DNA of 64,000 nt from Nostoc sp. 106C (GTDB lineage Bacteria > Cyanobacteriota > Cyanobacteriia > Cyanobacteriales > Nostocaceae): positions 1 through 64,000 of the forward strand of contig NZ_MTAW01000047.1 in assembly GCF_002154725.1 (NCBI RefSeq). Direction: 5' to 3'. Each line of letters opens with the position of its first letter. Position 1 is the first letter of the stretch. Below are positions 8,943 through 18,809 of this stretch, in pieces. The notes beneath the pieces are model-generated. The model did not search any database, was not told where the DNA came from, and saw only the letters and a list, made by a program, of their open reading frames with translations. The position numbers and the translations under genes are program-made.

Positions 8943-10381
8943 CTCGTATTGCACATAAATCACAAATAGAATATGGAGACTTCCAAACACCAATAGAACT
9001 AGCTCAGAAGGTATGTCAAAAGCTGGTAGAACTTGGTGTAAATCCGAATGTTATAGTTGAGCCAACCTGTGGAGTGGGTAATTTTATTGAAGCTGCTTCC
9101 TCTTCATTTCCATCAGCCAGCAAAATTATCGGTGTTGAAATAAATTCTAATTATCTAGAAGCGCTAAAAAGAAAAAGTCAATTTTTGAATGATGAAAGAA
9201 TTGAAATTAAACATAGTGATTTTTTTCAATTTGATTGGTCATCACTAACAAGCCAATTCCAAAAAGAAACATTAGTGCTTGGTAATTTTCCTTGGGTGAC
9301 CAATTCACAGCAGGGCATTATTAGCGGGGAGAATCTACCTGAAAAGAAAAACTTTCAAAATCACAGTGGATTAAATGCAATTACAGGTAAGAGTAACTTT
9401 GATATATCAGAGTGGATGCTAATCCAAGTTGTTCAATGGTTGCAGAAGCGAAATGCTTACCTTGCTATGCTTTGCAAGACTTCTGTTACCAGAAAAATAT
9501 TGGGCTACCTTCATGATAAAAAATTAAATGTTGCTTACTGTGGCACTTACAAAATAGATGCTAAAAAATATTTTGATGCAACTGTTGACGCTTGTTTATT
9601 TTTCTGTAAATTTGATTTAAATTCACAAAACTACTTTTGTGATGTATTCAGTAGCTTTGAAAGCTCAGATTATTATCGAATAGGTTATCGGAATAATATC
9701 CTTGTCAGAAATATAATAACTTTTGAAAAGCTCAAAGACTTTTATGATGTAAAATCTGAAACAAAATGGCGTTCTGGCATTAAACATGATTGCGCAAGTG
9801 TGATGGAATTTCGCAAAATTAATAATACTCTTGTCAATGGATTGGGAGAAACTGTTGATATTGAAGAAACTTATATTTTCCCTTTACTTAAGGGTTCTTA
9901 TGTTGCTCAGAACCAAATACAGGCTATTGACAGATATATTTTAGTTACTCAGAAATTTGTTGGTGAATCTACTGAGTATATAAAAGATTCGGCTCCTAAA
10001 ACATGGAACTATCTGGAAAGCCATGCAAAATATCTAGATAAAAGAAAAAGTAAGATTTATCAAAAAAATCCTCGATTTTCTATTTTTGGTGTCGGTTCAT
10101 ATACTTTTTCACCTTGGAAAATTGCAATTTGTGGGCTTTACAAAAAATTAGATTTTAGATTGATAGGTCAAATAGAAGCAAAGCCTGCGGTTTTCGATGA
10201 TACTGTTTACTTCCTCAGCTTTGATGATGAGCAAGTTGCAGATAAAACTTTTCAACTGTTAACTTCTTCCTTAGCGAAAGACTTCTATTCTTCTTTAATA
10301 TTTTGGGATGAAAAGCGTCCAATCAAGTCTAGTATTTTAAATTGCTTAAACTTGACTGACTTAAGCAAAGCAAGATTTTAA
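8939..10381 (+). CDS. Putative N6-adenine DNA methyltransferase
   Basis: A 480-residue class I SAM-dependent methyltransferase of DNA N6-adenine type. Motif I is VEPTCGVGNFIEA (about residues 42-54), followed by an acidic loop (GVEIN). The catalytic motif IV is NFPWVTN (about 115-121), equivalent to NPPY/DPPW. It is followed by a conserved-looking GKSNFDISEWML. The long C-terminal part would hold target recognition. No endonuclease gene lies next to it; its only partner is the 84-codon gene before it. The gene is AT-rich compared with nif genes, suggesting recent transfer. The target sequence is unknown. Confidence 0.75.
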   Translation: MTRIAHKSQIEYGDFQTPIELAQKVCQKLVELGVNPNVIVEPTCGVGNFIEAASSSFPSASKIIGVEINSNYLEALKRKSQFLNDERIEIKHSDFFQFDWSSLTSQFQKETLVLGNFPWVTNSQQGIISGENLPEKKNFQNHSGLNAITGKSNFDISEWMLIQVVQWLQKRNAYLAMLCKTSVTRKILGYLHDKKLNVAYCGTYKIDAKKYFDATVDACLFFCKFDLNSQNYFCDVFSSFESSDYYRIGYRNNILVRNIITFEKLKDFYDVKSETKWRSGIKHDCASVMEFRKINNTLVNGLGETVDIEETYIFPLLKGSYVAQNQIQAIDRYILVTQKFVGESTEYIKDSAPKTWNYLESHAKYLDKRKSKIYQKNPRFSIFGVGSYTFSPWKIAICGLYKKLDFRLIGQIEAKPAVFDDTVYFLSFDDEQVADKTFQLLTSSLAKDFYSSLIFWDEKRPIKSSILNCLNLTDLSKARF

Positions 10382-10425
10382 TTTGATAGTTAAAATTGCG
10401 ATCGCCTGGCTCTCAAAGTCTGACA

Positions 10426-11241
10426 TTATATTTTATAGCTACGTTTAATGATAGAAAAATACCAGCTATCGGGTAGTAGTTTACGCAGCATCAGCAACAG
10501 TGGCGCAGGTTGACCAACAGAATAACGCATCTTGCTGCTGCGATCGCTCGCAGCTTGAAAAATCACCTTAGCAACTACTTCCGGCGGCTCCCCATTTCTA
10601 CCAGCTTCCTGGGAAACCTTTTCTACTGTATCGACTAACGATTTATACATGGGCAAATCATCACTCATGATAAACTGGCGACCGTTACCGTAAAACTCAG
10701 TTTTAATCGCGCCTGGTTCGATGATTTTAACCTTAATATTGAAGGGTTCTAATTCATAGTGCAAGGCTTCACTAAATCCTTCTACTGCCCATTTTGAACC
10801 GTGATAAATGCTATATAACGGGAAAGTAATTCGCCCTCCCATACTGGCGATTTGAATAATTGTACCGCCACCTTGGTCACGCATATGGGGAATGATGGCT
10901 CGGGTGACTCGCATTAATCCAAACACATTAGTATTGAATTGCTGCTCAATAATTTCATCGTTCATCGCCTCAAATACGCCATCTACACCAAAACCTGCAT
11001 TGTTAACTAAGACATCAATTTTACCGAATTCTTGGATAGCACATGCGATCGCACTCTGAATACTGTGATTGTCTGTAACGTCTAAGGAATATAACTTGAC
11101 ATTAGATAAGTTGCACAATTCTTTGTCTTTGCTGGGGTTACGCATGGTTGCAGCAACGTTCCACCCTTGTTGAGCAAAGTATATTGCAGTCAGTTTACCA
11201 ATACCGCTAGATGTTCCGGTGATGAGGACTGTTTTAGGCAT
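10426..11241 (-). CDS. Short-chain dehydrogenase/reductase
   Basis: Classical SDR oxidoreductase of about 271 residues. The NAD(P)-binding motif TGTSSGIG lies near the N-terminus (about residues 8-15), followed by VNNAGFG (about 82-88) and the catalytic YSIYHGSK (Tyr and Lys of YxxxK). The arginine in the first loop (ATMRNP) suggests NADPH preference. The start at 11241 (MPKTVLITG) puts the Rossmann strand at the N-terminus as usual; a 22-codon extension to 11307 is possible but unlikely. The substrate is unknown. It sits among other small-molecule enzymes of the nifD element. Confidence 0.85.
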   Translation of the reverse strand: MPKTVLITGTSSGIGKLTAIYFAQQGWNVAATMRNPSKDKELCNLSNVKLYSLDVTDNHSIQSAIACAIQEFGKIDVLVNNAGFGVDGVFEAMNDEIIEQQFNTNVFGLMRVTRAIIPHMRDQGGGTIIQIASMGGRITFPLYSIYHGSKWAVEGFSEALHYELEPFNIKVKIIEPGAIKTEFYGNGRQFIMSDDLPMYKSLVDTVEKVSQEAGRNGEPPEVVAKVIFQAASDRSSKMRYSVGQPAPLLLMLRKLLPDSWYFSIIKRSYKI

Positions 11242-11376
11242 CGCTTCGGAGAGGGTAAATAATTGACTATACTCTACGGTTAAGCATAATTGGGTATGTA
11301 GTATCAAAAAATACTAAATATTTTAAAAATTCTAAGGAAGTTACTTAGCTGATTGTATTCAACGCGATCGCTATTG

Positions 11377-11961
11377 TTAGCGGATCAATGGATTTTTGTT
11401 CTGTGCTGCTGATGTTATAGTTTGCTCAATTCTCTTCAATCTTGTCTCTGGACGTTTAGCGCTATCAATCCAAAAGAGGATATTTTTCTTGGATGAGTTA
11501 CTCAACGCCTCAAAATACCTGTTAGCAGTTTCATTTGCTGTTAATGCTAGTTGTAAATCTGCTGGGATTGTTAATGCTTCAATCGCATCTAAACTCGTCC
11601 ATGAACCGTCTTGTTTTGCAGCTTCAATCTTTTTTAAACCAGCTTCAGTCATTAAATCTTGGGCAATGAGTTCTTCAATATATTGCTTGTTTAATTTTGA
11701 CCAGACACTTTTTGGTTTTCGGGGTTTAAATATTTGCATATATCGTTCTTCGTCCAAAGATTTAACTTTACTGTCAATCCAACCAAAGCATAAGGCTTCT
11801 TTTACGGCTTCGCTATATTTGACGCTTGGTTTTCCACTTTTGACTTTGTAGTAGATTAGCCATACACCGACATAACTATGATGATTTTTATCCAACCATT
11901 CCCGCCATTCTTGACGGTCTTTGGCATAAATGGTTTTTAGTTGATTATCAAATTGTGGCAT
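11377..11961 (-). CDS. YdeI/OmpD-associated family protein
   Basis: A 194-residue soluble protein resembling the YdeI/OmpD-associated (bacteriocin-protection-like) family. A short DUF1801-like N-terminal segment contains WREWLDKNHHSYVGVWLIYYK. Then come VKEALCFGWIDSKVKSLDEERY and FKPRKPKSVWSKLNK, all typical of the family, and a C-terminal helix ends in an R-rich tail. The function is not established for the family. It starts with ATG at 11961, transcribed toward the SDR gene but separated from it by 135 bp with a HIP1 site. Confidence 0.8.
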   Translation of the reverse strand: MPQFDNQLKTIYAKDRQEWREWLDKNHHSYVGVWLIYYKVKSGKPSVKYSEAVKEALCFGWIDSKVKSLDEERYMQIFKPRKPKSVWSKLNKQYIEELIAQDLMTEAGLKKIEAAKQDGSWTSLDAIEALTIPADLQLALTANETANRYFEALSNSSKKNILFWIDSAKRPETRLKRIEQTITSAAQNKNPLIR

Positions 11962-12040
11962 AGCAGAAACTTAGCAGAGAAGACTTTCTCATCAATCATA
12001 ATTTGCCTCAAACTTCTAATATCAAGTCTGGTTAAATACT

Positions 12041-12117
12041 TGTCATTGCGAACGGAGTTAAGCAATCGCAGAGACCTTGTGATTGCTTTGTTCCACTGCG
12101 TTGCACTCGCAATGACA
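12041..12117. repeat. Palindromic dispersed repeat (small MITE-like)
   Basis: Inverted ends TGTCATTGCGA (12041-12051) and TCGCAATGACA (12107-12117) flank a 55-bp centre that also contains AGCAATCGC and GATTGCTTTG. It is the common bacterial type of TCATTGCGA mobile palindrome. It lies between the YdeI gene and the next minus-strand ORF inside the nifD element. Confidence 0.75.
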
Positions 12118-12150
12118 TATCATAAGTAATTTGCCGGACATGATATAACT

Positions 12151-12480
12151 TCACACTTTTGCTATACACTCTCCTACTACTTGAACAATAAATGGCGCGC
12201 CTAAAGTTTTTGGTTGCCAGCCAGATTCCATTGCTTGCAATATCCATCTAGCTACATCTTTTGGTTTCACAGGTTTGACTTCAGTTATCCAATTTTCGGA
12301 GTGTGGTTTATCAGTGCGGATCGCTAACACTGAACCAGGTTCTTGAGCATGTTCTACTGCAACATGAATATACCCACAACAATAATCTGCTTGAGAGTTG
12401 GTGGCTTGTCTTCGGATCAGCCAAATAAAAGGCTCTCCATCAACTACAATTTTTCTTGTACCTCGTTTTGGTATTGACAC
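12151..12480 (-). CDS. Conserved-looking hypothetical protein, 109 aa
   Basis: A 109-residue soluble protein that begins MSIPKRGTRKIVVDGE. It contains a strand-rich centre (CCGYIHVAVEHAQEPGSVL) and a helical part VKPKDVARWILQAMESGWQP, ending with FIVQVVGECIA. The pattern looks like that of small cyanobacterial proteins of unknown function. No catalytic motif was recognised. ATG start at 12480. It lies downstream of the P450 gene in the same direction but with a gap of 86 bp, so cotranscription is possible. Confidence 0.6.
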   Translation of the reverse strand: MSIPKRGTRKIVVDGEPFIWLIRRQATNSQADYCCGYIHVAVEHAQEPGSVLAIRTDKPHSENWITEVKPVKPKDVARWILQAMESGWQPKTLGAPFIVQVVGECIAKV

Positions 12481-12566
12481 TTGCTTAATTAAACTGCGTA
12501 CTTTACCGTCGAAGACATCGCTTCACCGATAACCCCAAGTTAACTTAACTTTGAACTAAAAAAGTT

Positions 12567-13913
12567 TCAACGTTTTCTAGTCATCACCATTCGTACACCA
12601 CCCGTTGGAGAAAGGGTAAACCCACGACGTTGCACTTTCACAGGTTTATTCTCCGCTAAGGAAAGTTGATATTTGGATAAAACAGTTGCCAGGACTAATT
12701 TCATTTCTAACTGAGCTAAGGCAAATCCTAAACACCGCCGACTTCCGCCACCAAAAGGTAGGTATTCCGAAGCGGAATAGTGCTGCCCCAGAAAACGTTC
12801 TGGTTTAAACTGTTCAGCATTGGGATACAAATCTTCTCGGTAATGCACAAGGTAGATACTGGGCATTAAGGTGGTTTCAGTATCAAATTCATATCCGCCA
12901 ATCTTCATGGGTGATTTGGTGATGCGTGGGAATAGACCTGGAATGACTGGATACATCCGCAGTGTTTCTTGAGTGACTGCTGTTAAGTAGGGAAGTTGAG
13001 CAAATTCCATTGGGTTGGGACTATCGCCCAAGCTGTCTAATTCGTGCTGCAATTTTTCTAAAATATCTGGATGTTGATGAATTTGATAAAAAGCCCAAGC
13101 AAGTGTAGTTGCAGTGGTTTCATGTCCAGCAAATAAAATTGTTAGCAGTTCATCTCTTAATTCTTCATCACTCATTGCTTGCCCATTTTCATCCCGCGCT
13201 GCCATCATCAAACTTAAAACATCGCCGCCACGCTGCTCATCTTGTTTTGTTCTTTTCTCGGTAATTTCTGCTTGCAGTAAATCGTAAATTTGGCGTTGTC
13301 TTTGTTTCATTCGCCCCCAAGGAGTCCAATTGCCCCAATCTTGTTGTAAGAATTGGAAAAATAGCATACTGGAGCGTAGAGGAGAATCGGTCATATCTAG
13401 CCAAGCAGTGAGTAAGGGTTTAAGTTGTTGATAACGTTCCCCTTCGCTTAAACCAAAAACAATTTGTAAAATCACTTCTAGGCTAACTTTCTGCATAGCA
13501 GACCGAACGATAAATGGTTGACCGATTTGCCATTGGCTGGCGATTTGCTCGGTAATTAAACAGATTTGTTTGGCGTAAGTTTGTAATCTTTCTCCATGAA
13601 ACGGAGGCATTAATAATTTTCGTTCTCGTCGATGGCGATCGCCATCCATTAACATCAAAGAATGTTGCCCAAGGAGAGGTTTAGCAAGTTCGTTCCCGCG
13701 ACCGATATCAAATTGAGAATCTTGGTTAAAAATTTCTTGAATGGCTTGGGGATTGCCAATGATTACATAAGATCCGATTCCACTCAGATGCATGGAAAAA
13801 ATGTCTCCATACTTTTGGCTATATCTGTGCTGAAATCCGATTGGATCGGCAATCCAATTGATGAGTTGCCACCAAGAAGGGCTGGTGATGCTATTCGGTA
13901 ATTGACTCAACAT
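12567..13913 (-). CDS. Cytochrome P450, CYP110-like
   Basis: A 448-residue monooxygenase. The heme-binding loop [14 protein letters not shown] near the C-terminus supplies the thiolate cysteine. The I-helix has AGHETTATT for oxygen activation, and the K-helix ExxR is ETLRMYP. There is no N-terminal membrane anchor. A CYP110-family gene is a known resident of the nifD element in Anabaena, and CYP110 enzymes are linked to hydrophobic substrates such as fatty acids or terpenes. The substrate here is not determinable. ATG start at 13913. Confidence 0.93.
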   Translation of the reverse strand: MLSQLPNSITSPSWWQLINWIADPIGFQHRYSQKYGDIFSMHLSGIGSYVIIGNPQAIQEIFNQDSQFDIGRGNELAKPLLGQHSLMLMDGDRHRRERKLLMPPFHGERLQTYAKQICLITEQIASQWQIGQPFIVRSAMQKVSLEVILQIVFGLSEGERYQQLKPLLTAWLDMTDSPLRSSMLFFQFLQQDWGNWTPWGRMKQRQRQIYDLLQAEITEKRTKQDEQRGGDVLSLMMAARDENGQAMSDEELRDELLTILFAGHETTATTLAWAFYQIHQHPDILEKLQHELDSLGDSPNPMEFAQLPYLTAVTQETLRMYPVIPGLFPRITKSPMKIGGYEFDTETTLMPSIYLVHYREDLYPNAEQFKPERFLGQHYSASEYLPFGGGSRRCLGFALAQLEMKLVLATVLSKYQLSLAENKPVKVQRRGFTLSPTGGVRMVMTRKR

Positions 13914-14125
13914 AACATTTCCCCTCTGCGTTATGCCTATAATTCAACTCTAGATGAGGGATATAGGTTGATGATAGCTAAATGTTGTAGCAAATAACCT
14001 CTCGACTGAGAGCGATCGCTAATTATGATGTTGTGGTATTGACGAAACGTTAATAGATAGAAGTAAATTGCTAACTTAATTGTAGATAGATTAAAACAAA
14101 GTAAGCGATCTGTTGAAGATACTTC

Positions 14126-14782
14126 GTGATTAAACTTTCAGCTTTCAACATTAAAATCTTGGCAGCAGTGTTCATGCTCATGGATCATGTGTGCTATGTA
14201 CTAATGCCAGATTTACTAATTTTGCACTATTTTGGGCGATTGAGTTTTCCCCTGTTTGCATGGCTTCTAACTGAAGGCGAAAAACACACTCGCAATGCCT
14301 ACCGCTATGGAATCAGGCTGTTGATTACAGCCATCATATCCCAGCCAATCTTTAGTATTGTTTTCCTTGACCTCTCACTCAACATTCTCTTCACGCTTTT
14401 GATTGGACTTGTGATGCTGCGCCTAGCAAAGCGTTGTCCGCAATTATGGCAGCAATTAATTATTGCTGGAGTTTGTGCAGCCGTCGCTGAGGTTTTAAGC
14501 TGCGACTATGGAGCATACGGGATTGGAGTGATTTTCTTGATGTCCTTAACCAACAAACTGAAGCCCAAAATATGGTCACTCTACTGGTGCATTTTTCACC
14601 TTGTTTTACTAACCCTATCTGTGCGATCTATAGTTCAAAGTTTGGCAATTTTTGCAGGTTTGATTGTCTTTCAGTTTAATGGTCAACAAGGTCCACGGGC
14701 TAGATGGTTCTATTTGTTCTACCCAGTTCACTTGCTGATAATAGGTATAATTCGTTACTCTTTACCTTTCAATTGGGACTGA
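14126..14782 (+). CDS. TraX family membrane protein
   Basis: A 218-residue multi-pass membrane protein of the TraX family, whose founding member acetylates F pilin. The N-terminal FNIKILAAVFMLMDHVCYVL carries the conserved MDH signature, followed by FGRLSFPLFAWLLTEGE. The C-terminal RWFYLFYPVHLLIIGIIR is also typical. About seven hydrophobic segments are visible. It starts with GTG at 14126, because the family domain begins almost at once. No pilus genes are nearby, so the substrate in this cyanobacterium is unknown. Transcribed divergently from the P450. Confidence 0.85.
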   Translation: MIKLSAFNIKILAAVFMLMDHVCYVLMPDLLILHYFGRLSFPLFAWLLTEGEKHTRNAYRYGIRLLITAIISQPIFSIVFLDLSLNILFTLLIGLVMLRLAKRCPQLWQQLIIAGVCAAVAEVLSCDYGAYGIGVIFLMSLTNKLKPKIWSLYWCIFHLVLLTLSVRSIVQSLAIFAGLIVFQFNGQQGPRARWFYLFYPVHLLIIGIIRYSLPFNWD

Positions 14783-15108
14783 TTCAGCAATAACCTCAGA
14801 GGTAGAAAGTGGGATGCTCTCAATAGTGTTTTCATTTATTATTTTTAAGTACTATAGGAATCTGATTTAATTCCTGAATCACTTGTAGGAGAGGGAACAA
14901 GGAACAGGGAACGGGGAACAGAAAACAAGGAATAAAGTTGTAGTGAGTTTTGTTCAAAAATCAAGTACGAGTCCTATAGTCAGAACTTAATTATCATGCG
15001 GATTAATAATACCAATTTTCTAAAAATCAGTAACAATTACAAACTTAGAAATCTGAATAGATGAACTTTCGTAAGTAAGAGTTAAAAATTATAAATTAGT
15101 ATAATATG
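14783..15108. other. Intergenic region with purine-rich heptad repeat
   Basis: No gene is seen. At 14890-14936 a tandem motif of the type GGGAACA/AGGAACA is repeated about six times with drift, one of the short tandem repeats common in Nostoc. The rest is AT-rich. Confidence 0.6.
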
Positions 15109-16173
15109 CTAACCAAATGATGTGCGCACCAATCCTTGTAAAGTAGCTAAATCAAATTGGGAAGCTGCTCGCATTAAACCTGTGATGTTGCAAACGCAAG
15201 TTTCACATAGAGTTTCATCTCTTAAGACGCACTTACCAACTACTTCTCCATTGAAGTCTAAACTTTCAACTCTTCTGGCTACAGTACAGTTTGAGGCATT
15301 GTAAATGATGTTTTTCTCTTCAAATAAAAATTGGTTAACTTTTGGTTGGTTCAAGGGAAATAAATCCCAACCATACTGATCTGTTAGATCATTAATCATT
15401 TGATTGATTAACTTACGATCTTGAATGCTGAGTGTGGCTGGATTTGCTTTATCTTTGGTTGCTGCGCCAGAGACAACAATCCCACGTAATTTTTTGACAT
15501 CTCTAACGAGCCAGTCAACTGTTTCTTTAAATAGAGCAATCGCAGCTTTTGTTAAAGTTATGTGGACAAAAGCACCTCTTTCTGAGAGGTTAATGTTGCG
15601 TACAATTGCTGCACTCATACCTGTTAACTCACCATAGCGATGCTCAGAGAAAAAACCTAGAGGATCTCTAGAACGATTATGGTATTCAGGCGGACCATCG
15701 ACACTTACAGCTATAGATGCAGAATGAGGTAGGGTTGGAAGCTTTGCTGCTCCGTTCGTAACTACCCACACAATAGGGAATAATTCAGCTGCTCTTTGTA
15801 CTGCTTTTGGAGCCAAGGCTGTTTCTCCACCAACAAGCGTAACCTGTACGATTCCTCTATTGTGCAATTTCTCTAAGGTTTTAAAAATCTTCTCTTCTTT
15901 AAGCCGATGCTCTTGAGGAGATAGTTCCAGATAACCTTGTATCCGTTTTTTCTGATCCCACTCTGGTTTGTAAACGTAGCAATAGTGACATCCAGCATTA
16001 CACCGATCTGTCACCTCAACAGAAGCACCAAATGTTTTTTCGGGTAAGTTAAAATACTTTGAGCCAATGGTTATCTTTAAAACTCCAGCCATAGCACGCA
16101 GAATAGTGCCATAGCGAACTAGTTTCTCCAAAAAAGTGTATGGTGGTTGATAAGGTGAGAAATAGCTTTTCAT
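15109..16173 (-). CDS. Radical SAM enzyme, function unknown
   Basis: About 354 residues. The radical SAM 4Fe-4S motif CNAGCHYCY (CxxxCxxC) comes after a short N-terminal helix region, and VTLVGGETAL follows in the SAM-binding GGE position. The C-terminus has further cysteines (NCTVARR, KCVLRDETLCETCVCNITG), which suggests an auxiliary iron-sulfur cluster, as in SPASM-like or HpnH-like enzymes. The ATG at 16173 (MKSYFSPYQ) is preferred over a TTG 19 codons upstream. No precursor peptide gene or obvious pathway partner is adjacent. The substrate is unknown. Confidence 0.8.
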   Translation of the reverse strand: MKSYFSPYQPPYTFLEKLVRYGTILRAMAGVLKITIGSKYFNLPEKTFGASVEVTDRCNAGCHYCYVYKPEWDQKKRIQGYLELSPQEHRLKEEKIFKTLEKLHNRGIVQVTLVGGETALAPKAVQRAAELFPIVWVVTNGAAKLPTLPHSASIAVSVDGPPEYHNRSRDPLGFFSEHRYGELTGMSAAIVRNINLSERGAFVHITLTKAAIALFKETVDWLVRDVKKLRGIVVSGAATKDKANPATLSIQDRKLINQMINDLTDQYGWDLFPLNQPKVNQFLFEEKNIIYNASNCTVARRVESLDFNGEVVGKCVLRDETLCETCVCNITGLMRAASQFDLATLQGLVRTSFG

Positions 16174-16397
16174 GCCAGATTTGCTGCTCTTTTGAGCAAT
16201 AACTTTAATCCAAAAATACTCTACAAGCAAGAATAATCACATAAAATTAGCTCCGCATGGAGTTTTATGAACTGCGGAGTTGTTTACCTAACTGAGGATT
16301 TCAAATTTAATCAGCGATCGCAGCGTTAGATATTTGAAATAATGACAATGCTTTGCGCTTGGCGACAACGCATCCTACAATATTAATTTCTTGGGGT

Positions 16398-16976
16398 TTA
16401 GTCTGGGAAAGCCACACCAGTCATCGGATCGCGGATATACAGACCTAGTGTGAGACTACGCATAACTTCATCCCAAATCGGTATTAGCTGCTCTGCTTGA
16501 TCTGCCCAATAATCGAATGTAATCAAGCATTGAACATTCGACCCCAAACCAATGCAAGTCCGCGAATAAGCTTCCCGTGGCTCTGCTTGAGTATCGATAA
16601 ACTTAATCTCTGTCCACACTATTCTAGCTGTTTGACGCTTGACGATAAATATTTCTCCCTTCTCAATGACGTTGCGATCGTCTTCTTCTATGACTTTCTT
16701 CAAAGTGGGTTTTAGCGGAAACTGGCTCCAGTCATTGGGTGGTAGTCGATTGAAAGATACTTCCAAGCAGCAATCATCGTTGGGAGGTTTTTTATCAAGG
16801 AACTTGAACGATTTTTCTTGTGGCTCAAAAACCCAATCTTGGGGAACGTTGAAGCGAACAGCCCCCCGATCTGCTACAAAAATTTTGTAGCCTGATGGCG
16901 ATTCCCAGCGATGGTCAGGTTTTAGTTCAAGCGTTTCTTTAATCCACTGGAGATTGCTTTTTTTCCGCTTTGCCAT
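16398..16976 (-). CDS. Hypothetical protein, 192 aa
   Basis: A 192-residue soluble protein beginning MAKRKKSNLQWIKETLELK. It is strand-rich with FNVPQDWVFEP, LEVSFNRLPPNDW and a C-terminal WDEVMRSLTLGLYI. This resembles proteins that carry a PsbP/Mog1-like or heat-shock-associated sandwich fold, but no family could be assigned with certainty. ATG start at 16976. It is on the same strand as the radical SAM gene but upstream and separated by about 220 bp, so any functional link is weak. Confidence 0.65.
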   Translation of the reverse strand: MAKRKKSNLQWIKETLELKPDHRWESPSGYKIFVADRGAVRFNVPQDWVFEPQEKSFKFLDKKPPNDDCCLEVSFNRLPPNDWSQFPLKPTLKKVIEEDDRNVIEKGEIFIVKRQTARIVWTEIKFIDTQAEPREAYSRTCIGLGSNVQCLITFDYWADQAEQLIPIWDEVMRSLTLGLYIRDPMTGVAFPD

Positions 16977-17122
16977 AGTGTTTTTGCAAATCTGCTGAAG
17001 ACAGTGATCGCCTAAGTTTGGTCATAAGCGATCGCTCACTTCGTTAATCCTATCAAATTCCTTGTATTGGTTGGGTGTTGGGATGCGATCGCATTTATCT
17101 ATCTTCAGTCTGCCAAATTTAA

Positions 17123-17296
17123 ATGACCGCTAGTAACTTTCTGCATTACGTTCGCTTTAACAGATTTTCATACGATAAAGATAATGTTGTGCTTTTAAGT
17201 AATCAAAATAACTTCATAGGAGACCGTAGTCACTGGCAGGTAGAAGTGGTTAACATTGTGGGTGAAAAAATCCGGGGTTTTTTAACATCGATCTAA
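17123..17296 (+). CDS. Possible small protein, 57 aa
   Basis: An ATG-started frame of 57 codons. It reads MTASNFLHYVRF, then FSYDKDNVVLLSN, then WQVEVVNIVGEKIRGFL. The second half has the alternating pattern of an SH3-like beta barrel. There is no clear ribosome binding site. It precedes the pentapeptide gene by 55 bp on the same strand. It may be a real small gene or a remnant. Confidence 0.3.
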   Translation: MTASNFLHYVRFNRFSYDKDNVVLLSNQNNFIGDRSHWQVEVVNIVGEKIRGFLTSI

Positions 17297-17351
17297 GCTG
17301 CAAGAACCGCGATCGCACTGTAGCCATTTATTCTTATAAAGCCATCACAAA

Positions 17352-18170
17352 ATGACCAACCTGAACTATACCAACCAGATATTGCACAATTGCTCTTTCA
17401 AAGGACAGGACTTGTCTGGGGCAGATTTTAGTGGTTCAGATTTGCGGGGGTGCAATTTTACAGGAGCAACCTTAATTGGGACAAAGTTTCAGCAGGTTAA
17501 AACCGGACAGAGCAGCCGCCAAGTAAATATGCTAATTGCTGGCACTATAGCCAGTCCAGTTGTTTTATTCGGCTCCAGTATCATCTTCGTGCATATATTA
17601 AGTGTATTTTTGAGCGATCGCGCCATGAATTTCTTATTCGGTGCGCTCCCAGTATTAGCTTTCTTGGCTGAGATTTTCCTCAGAGATAGTATCACCTTCC
17701 ACTTTACCCAAGCCACGAATTTCTTTAGTATTGGAGCGATTGCTACACTATTTACCGTAATGCTAACGCTCACAGTCGGACTGGCTTTTGTTAGTTTCTC
17801 TGGCTTTGGTGATGGCTCTGGTGCTCAAGGATTTTTCTTTTTACTGATGACGATCGTTTCTGCGATCGTGACCTACCGAATTTTTAAATGGCTGATCCAA
17901 TCTATTCAGAGCTATCCCGGAACATCTTTTAAAAAAGCTAACTTAACCAATGCTAACTTTAGTTATTCTGAAGTAGAAAATACAGATTTTTCTCTTGCTG
18001 TGTTGACAGGAGTCTGTATTTTTAAATGGGTGATTAAACCCCATACCCAATTTACAAATGTTTATTGTAAATACCTTTATCTGGAACCAGCACAGCAAAA
18101 TCGCCAACCTGCTGAGGGTAATTTTCAACTGGATGAATTGGAACAGGTACTAACTCAATTCATAACATGA
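17352..18170 (+). CDS. Pentapeptide-repeat membrane protein
   Basis: A 272-residue protein. An N-terminal pentapeptide block (CSFKGQDLSGADFSGSDLRG, about residues 14-33) is followed by about four hydrophobic segments (roughly 57-180). A second pentapeptide block (FKKANLTNANFSYSEVENTD) follows. The C-terminal tail contains NVYCKYLYLEPAQQNRQ and EGNFQLDELEQVL, a motif often found at the end of cyanobacterial pentapeptide proteins next to effector domains. The repeats would form a quadrilateral beta helix on each side of the membrane segment. Function unknown. Confidence 0.8.
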   Translation: MTNLNYTNQILHNCSFKGQDLSGADFSGSDLRGCNFTGATLIGTKFQQVKTGQSSRQVNMLIAGTIASPVVLFGSSIIFVHILSVFLSDRAMNFLFGALPVLAFLAEIFLRDSITFHFTQATNFFSIGAIATLFTVMLTLTVGLAFVSFSGFGDGSGAQGFFFLLMTIVSAIVTYRIFKWLIQSIQSYPGTSFKKANLTNANFSYSEVENTDFSLAVLTGVCIFKWVIKPHTQFTNVYCKYLYLEPAQQNRQPAEGNFQLDELEQVLTQFIT

Positions 18171-18286
18171 ATAGATGAATATTATTGTGCAAACATCAAC
18201 CACATTAAAGTTTGAAAACCATAATCGGCAATGGCTCTGGGGAGTATTATTTAAACCACATCTATTTTGAGAACCATTGTTTTAAA

Positions 18287-18342
18287 AGTAGTGGGAGCAT
18301 ATTGCTCCCGAATGGTAGTAGCAGGCTTTCCGTCCCGCACTA
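18287..18342. repeat. Palindromic repeat of the AGTAGTGGGAGCA type
   Basis: An inner hairpin GGGAGCA-TAT-TGCTCCC (18293-18309) is enclosed by outer complementary ends AGTAGTGGGA and TCCCGCACTACT. It matches a widespread Nostoc-type intergenic palindrome. Confidence 0.6.
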
Positions 18343-18730
18343 CTCCAGGTTTCAAAATGGACGAGGTTTAGTATCCCTTTTGTTGCTATTGGATTTGGGA
18401 TAGCTGTCGTGACAAGCAACCTCACCATCTTAGATTGCTAGCGAACTAAATCGAGCAAAATAACCTGTCAACGAGCAATTTTCGGCTTAATAGGAACAAA
18501 AATCACCCGTCACCTACGATCACAGTGCCAAACTATTGTGAACGCAATTAATCAGTTTCTCGAGTTAAGAGGAGTCTAACGCTCTTCCGTCACTTTGGAC
18601 AGAGAAAATAAATGTAGTAGCGCGTCAACCGTAAAACGTTGGGTTCAAAAAATCTAGAAAATCCCAAACAATAAAAATAGTCTCTGATGATTCAACCCAA
18701 CATTTTAGACTTGCCGCGCTAGTAGTGCTA

Positions 18731-18809
18731 GTAGGTTGGGTTGAACTGAGTGAAACCCAACAATTAAAAAACTTTGGAATGTTGGGTTTCGTTCCTCAAC
18801 CCAACCTAC
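18731..18809. repeat. Palindromic repeat of the GTAGGTTGGGTTGA type
   Basis: GTAGGTTGGGTTGA at 18731 is paired with TCAACCCAACCTAC ending at 18809. Inner arms GTGAAACCCAAC and GTTGGGTTTC also pair. A related half copy lies about 70 bp upstream. It is a dispersed cyanobacterial palindrome that may form a hairpin. Confidence 0.75.
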
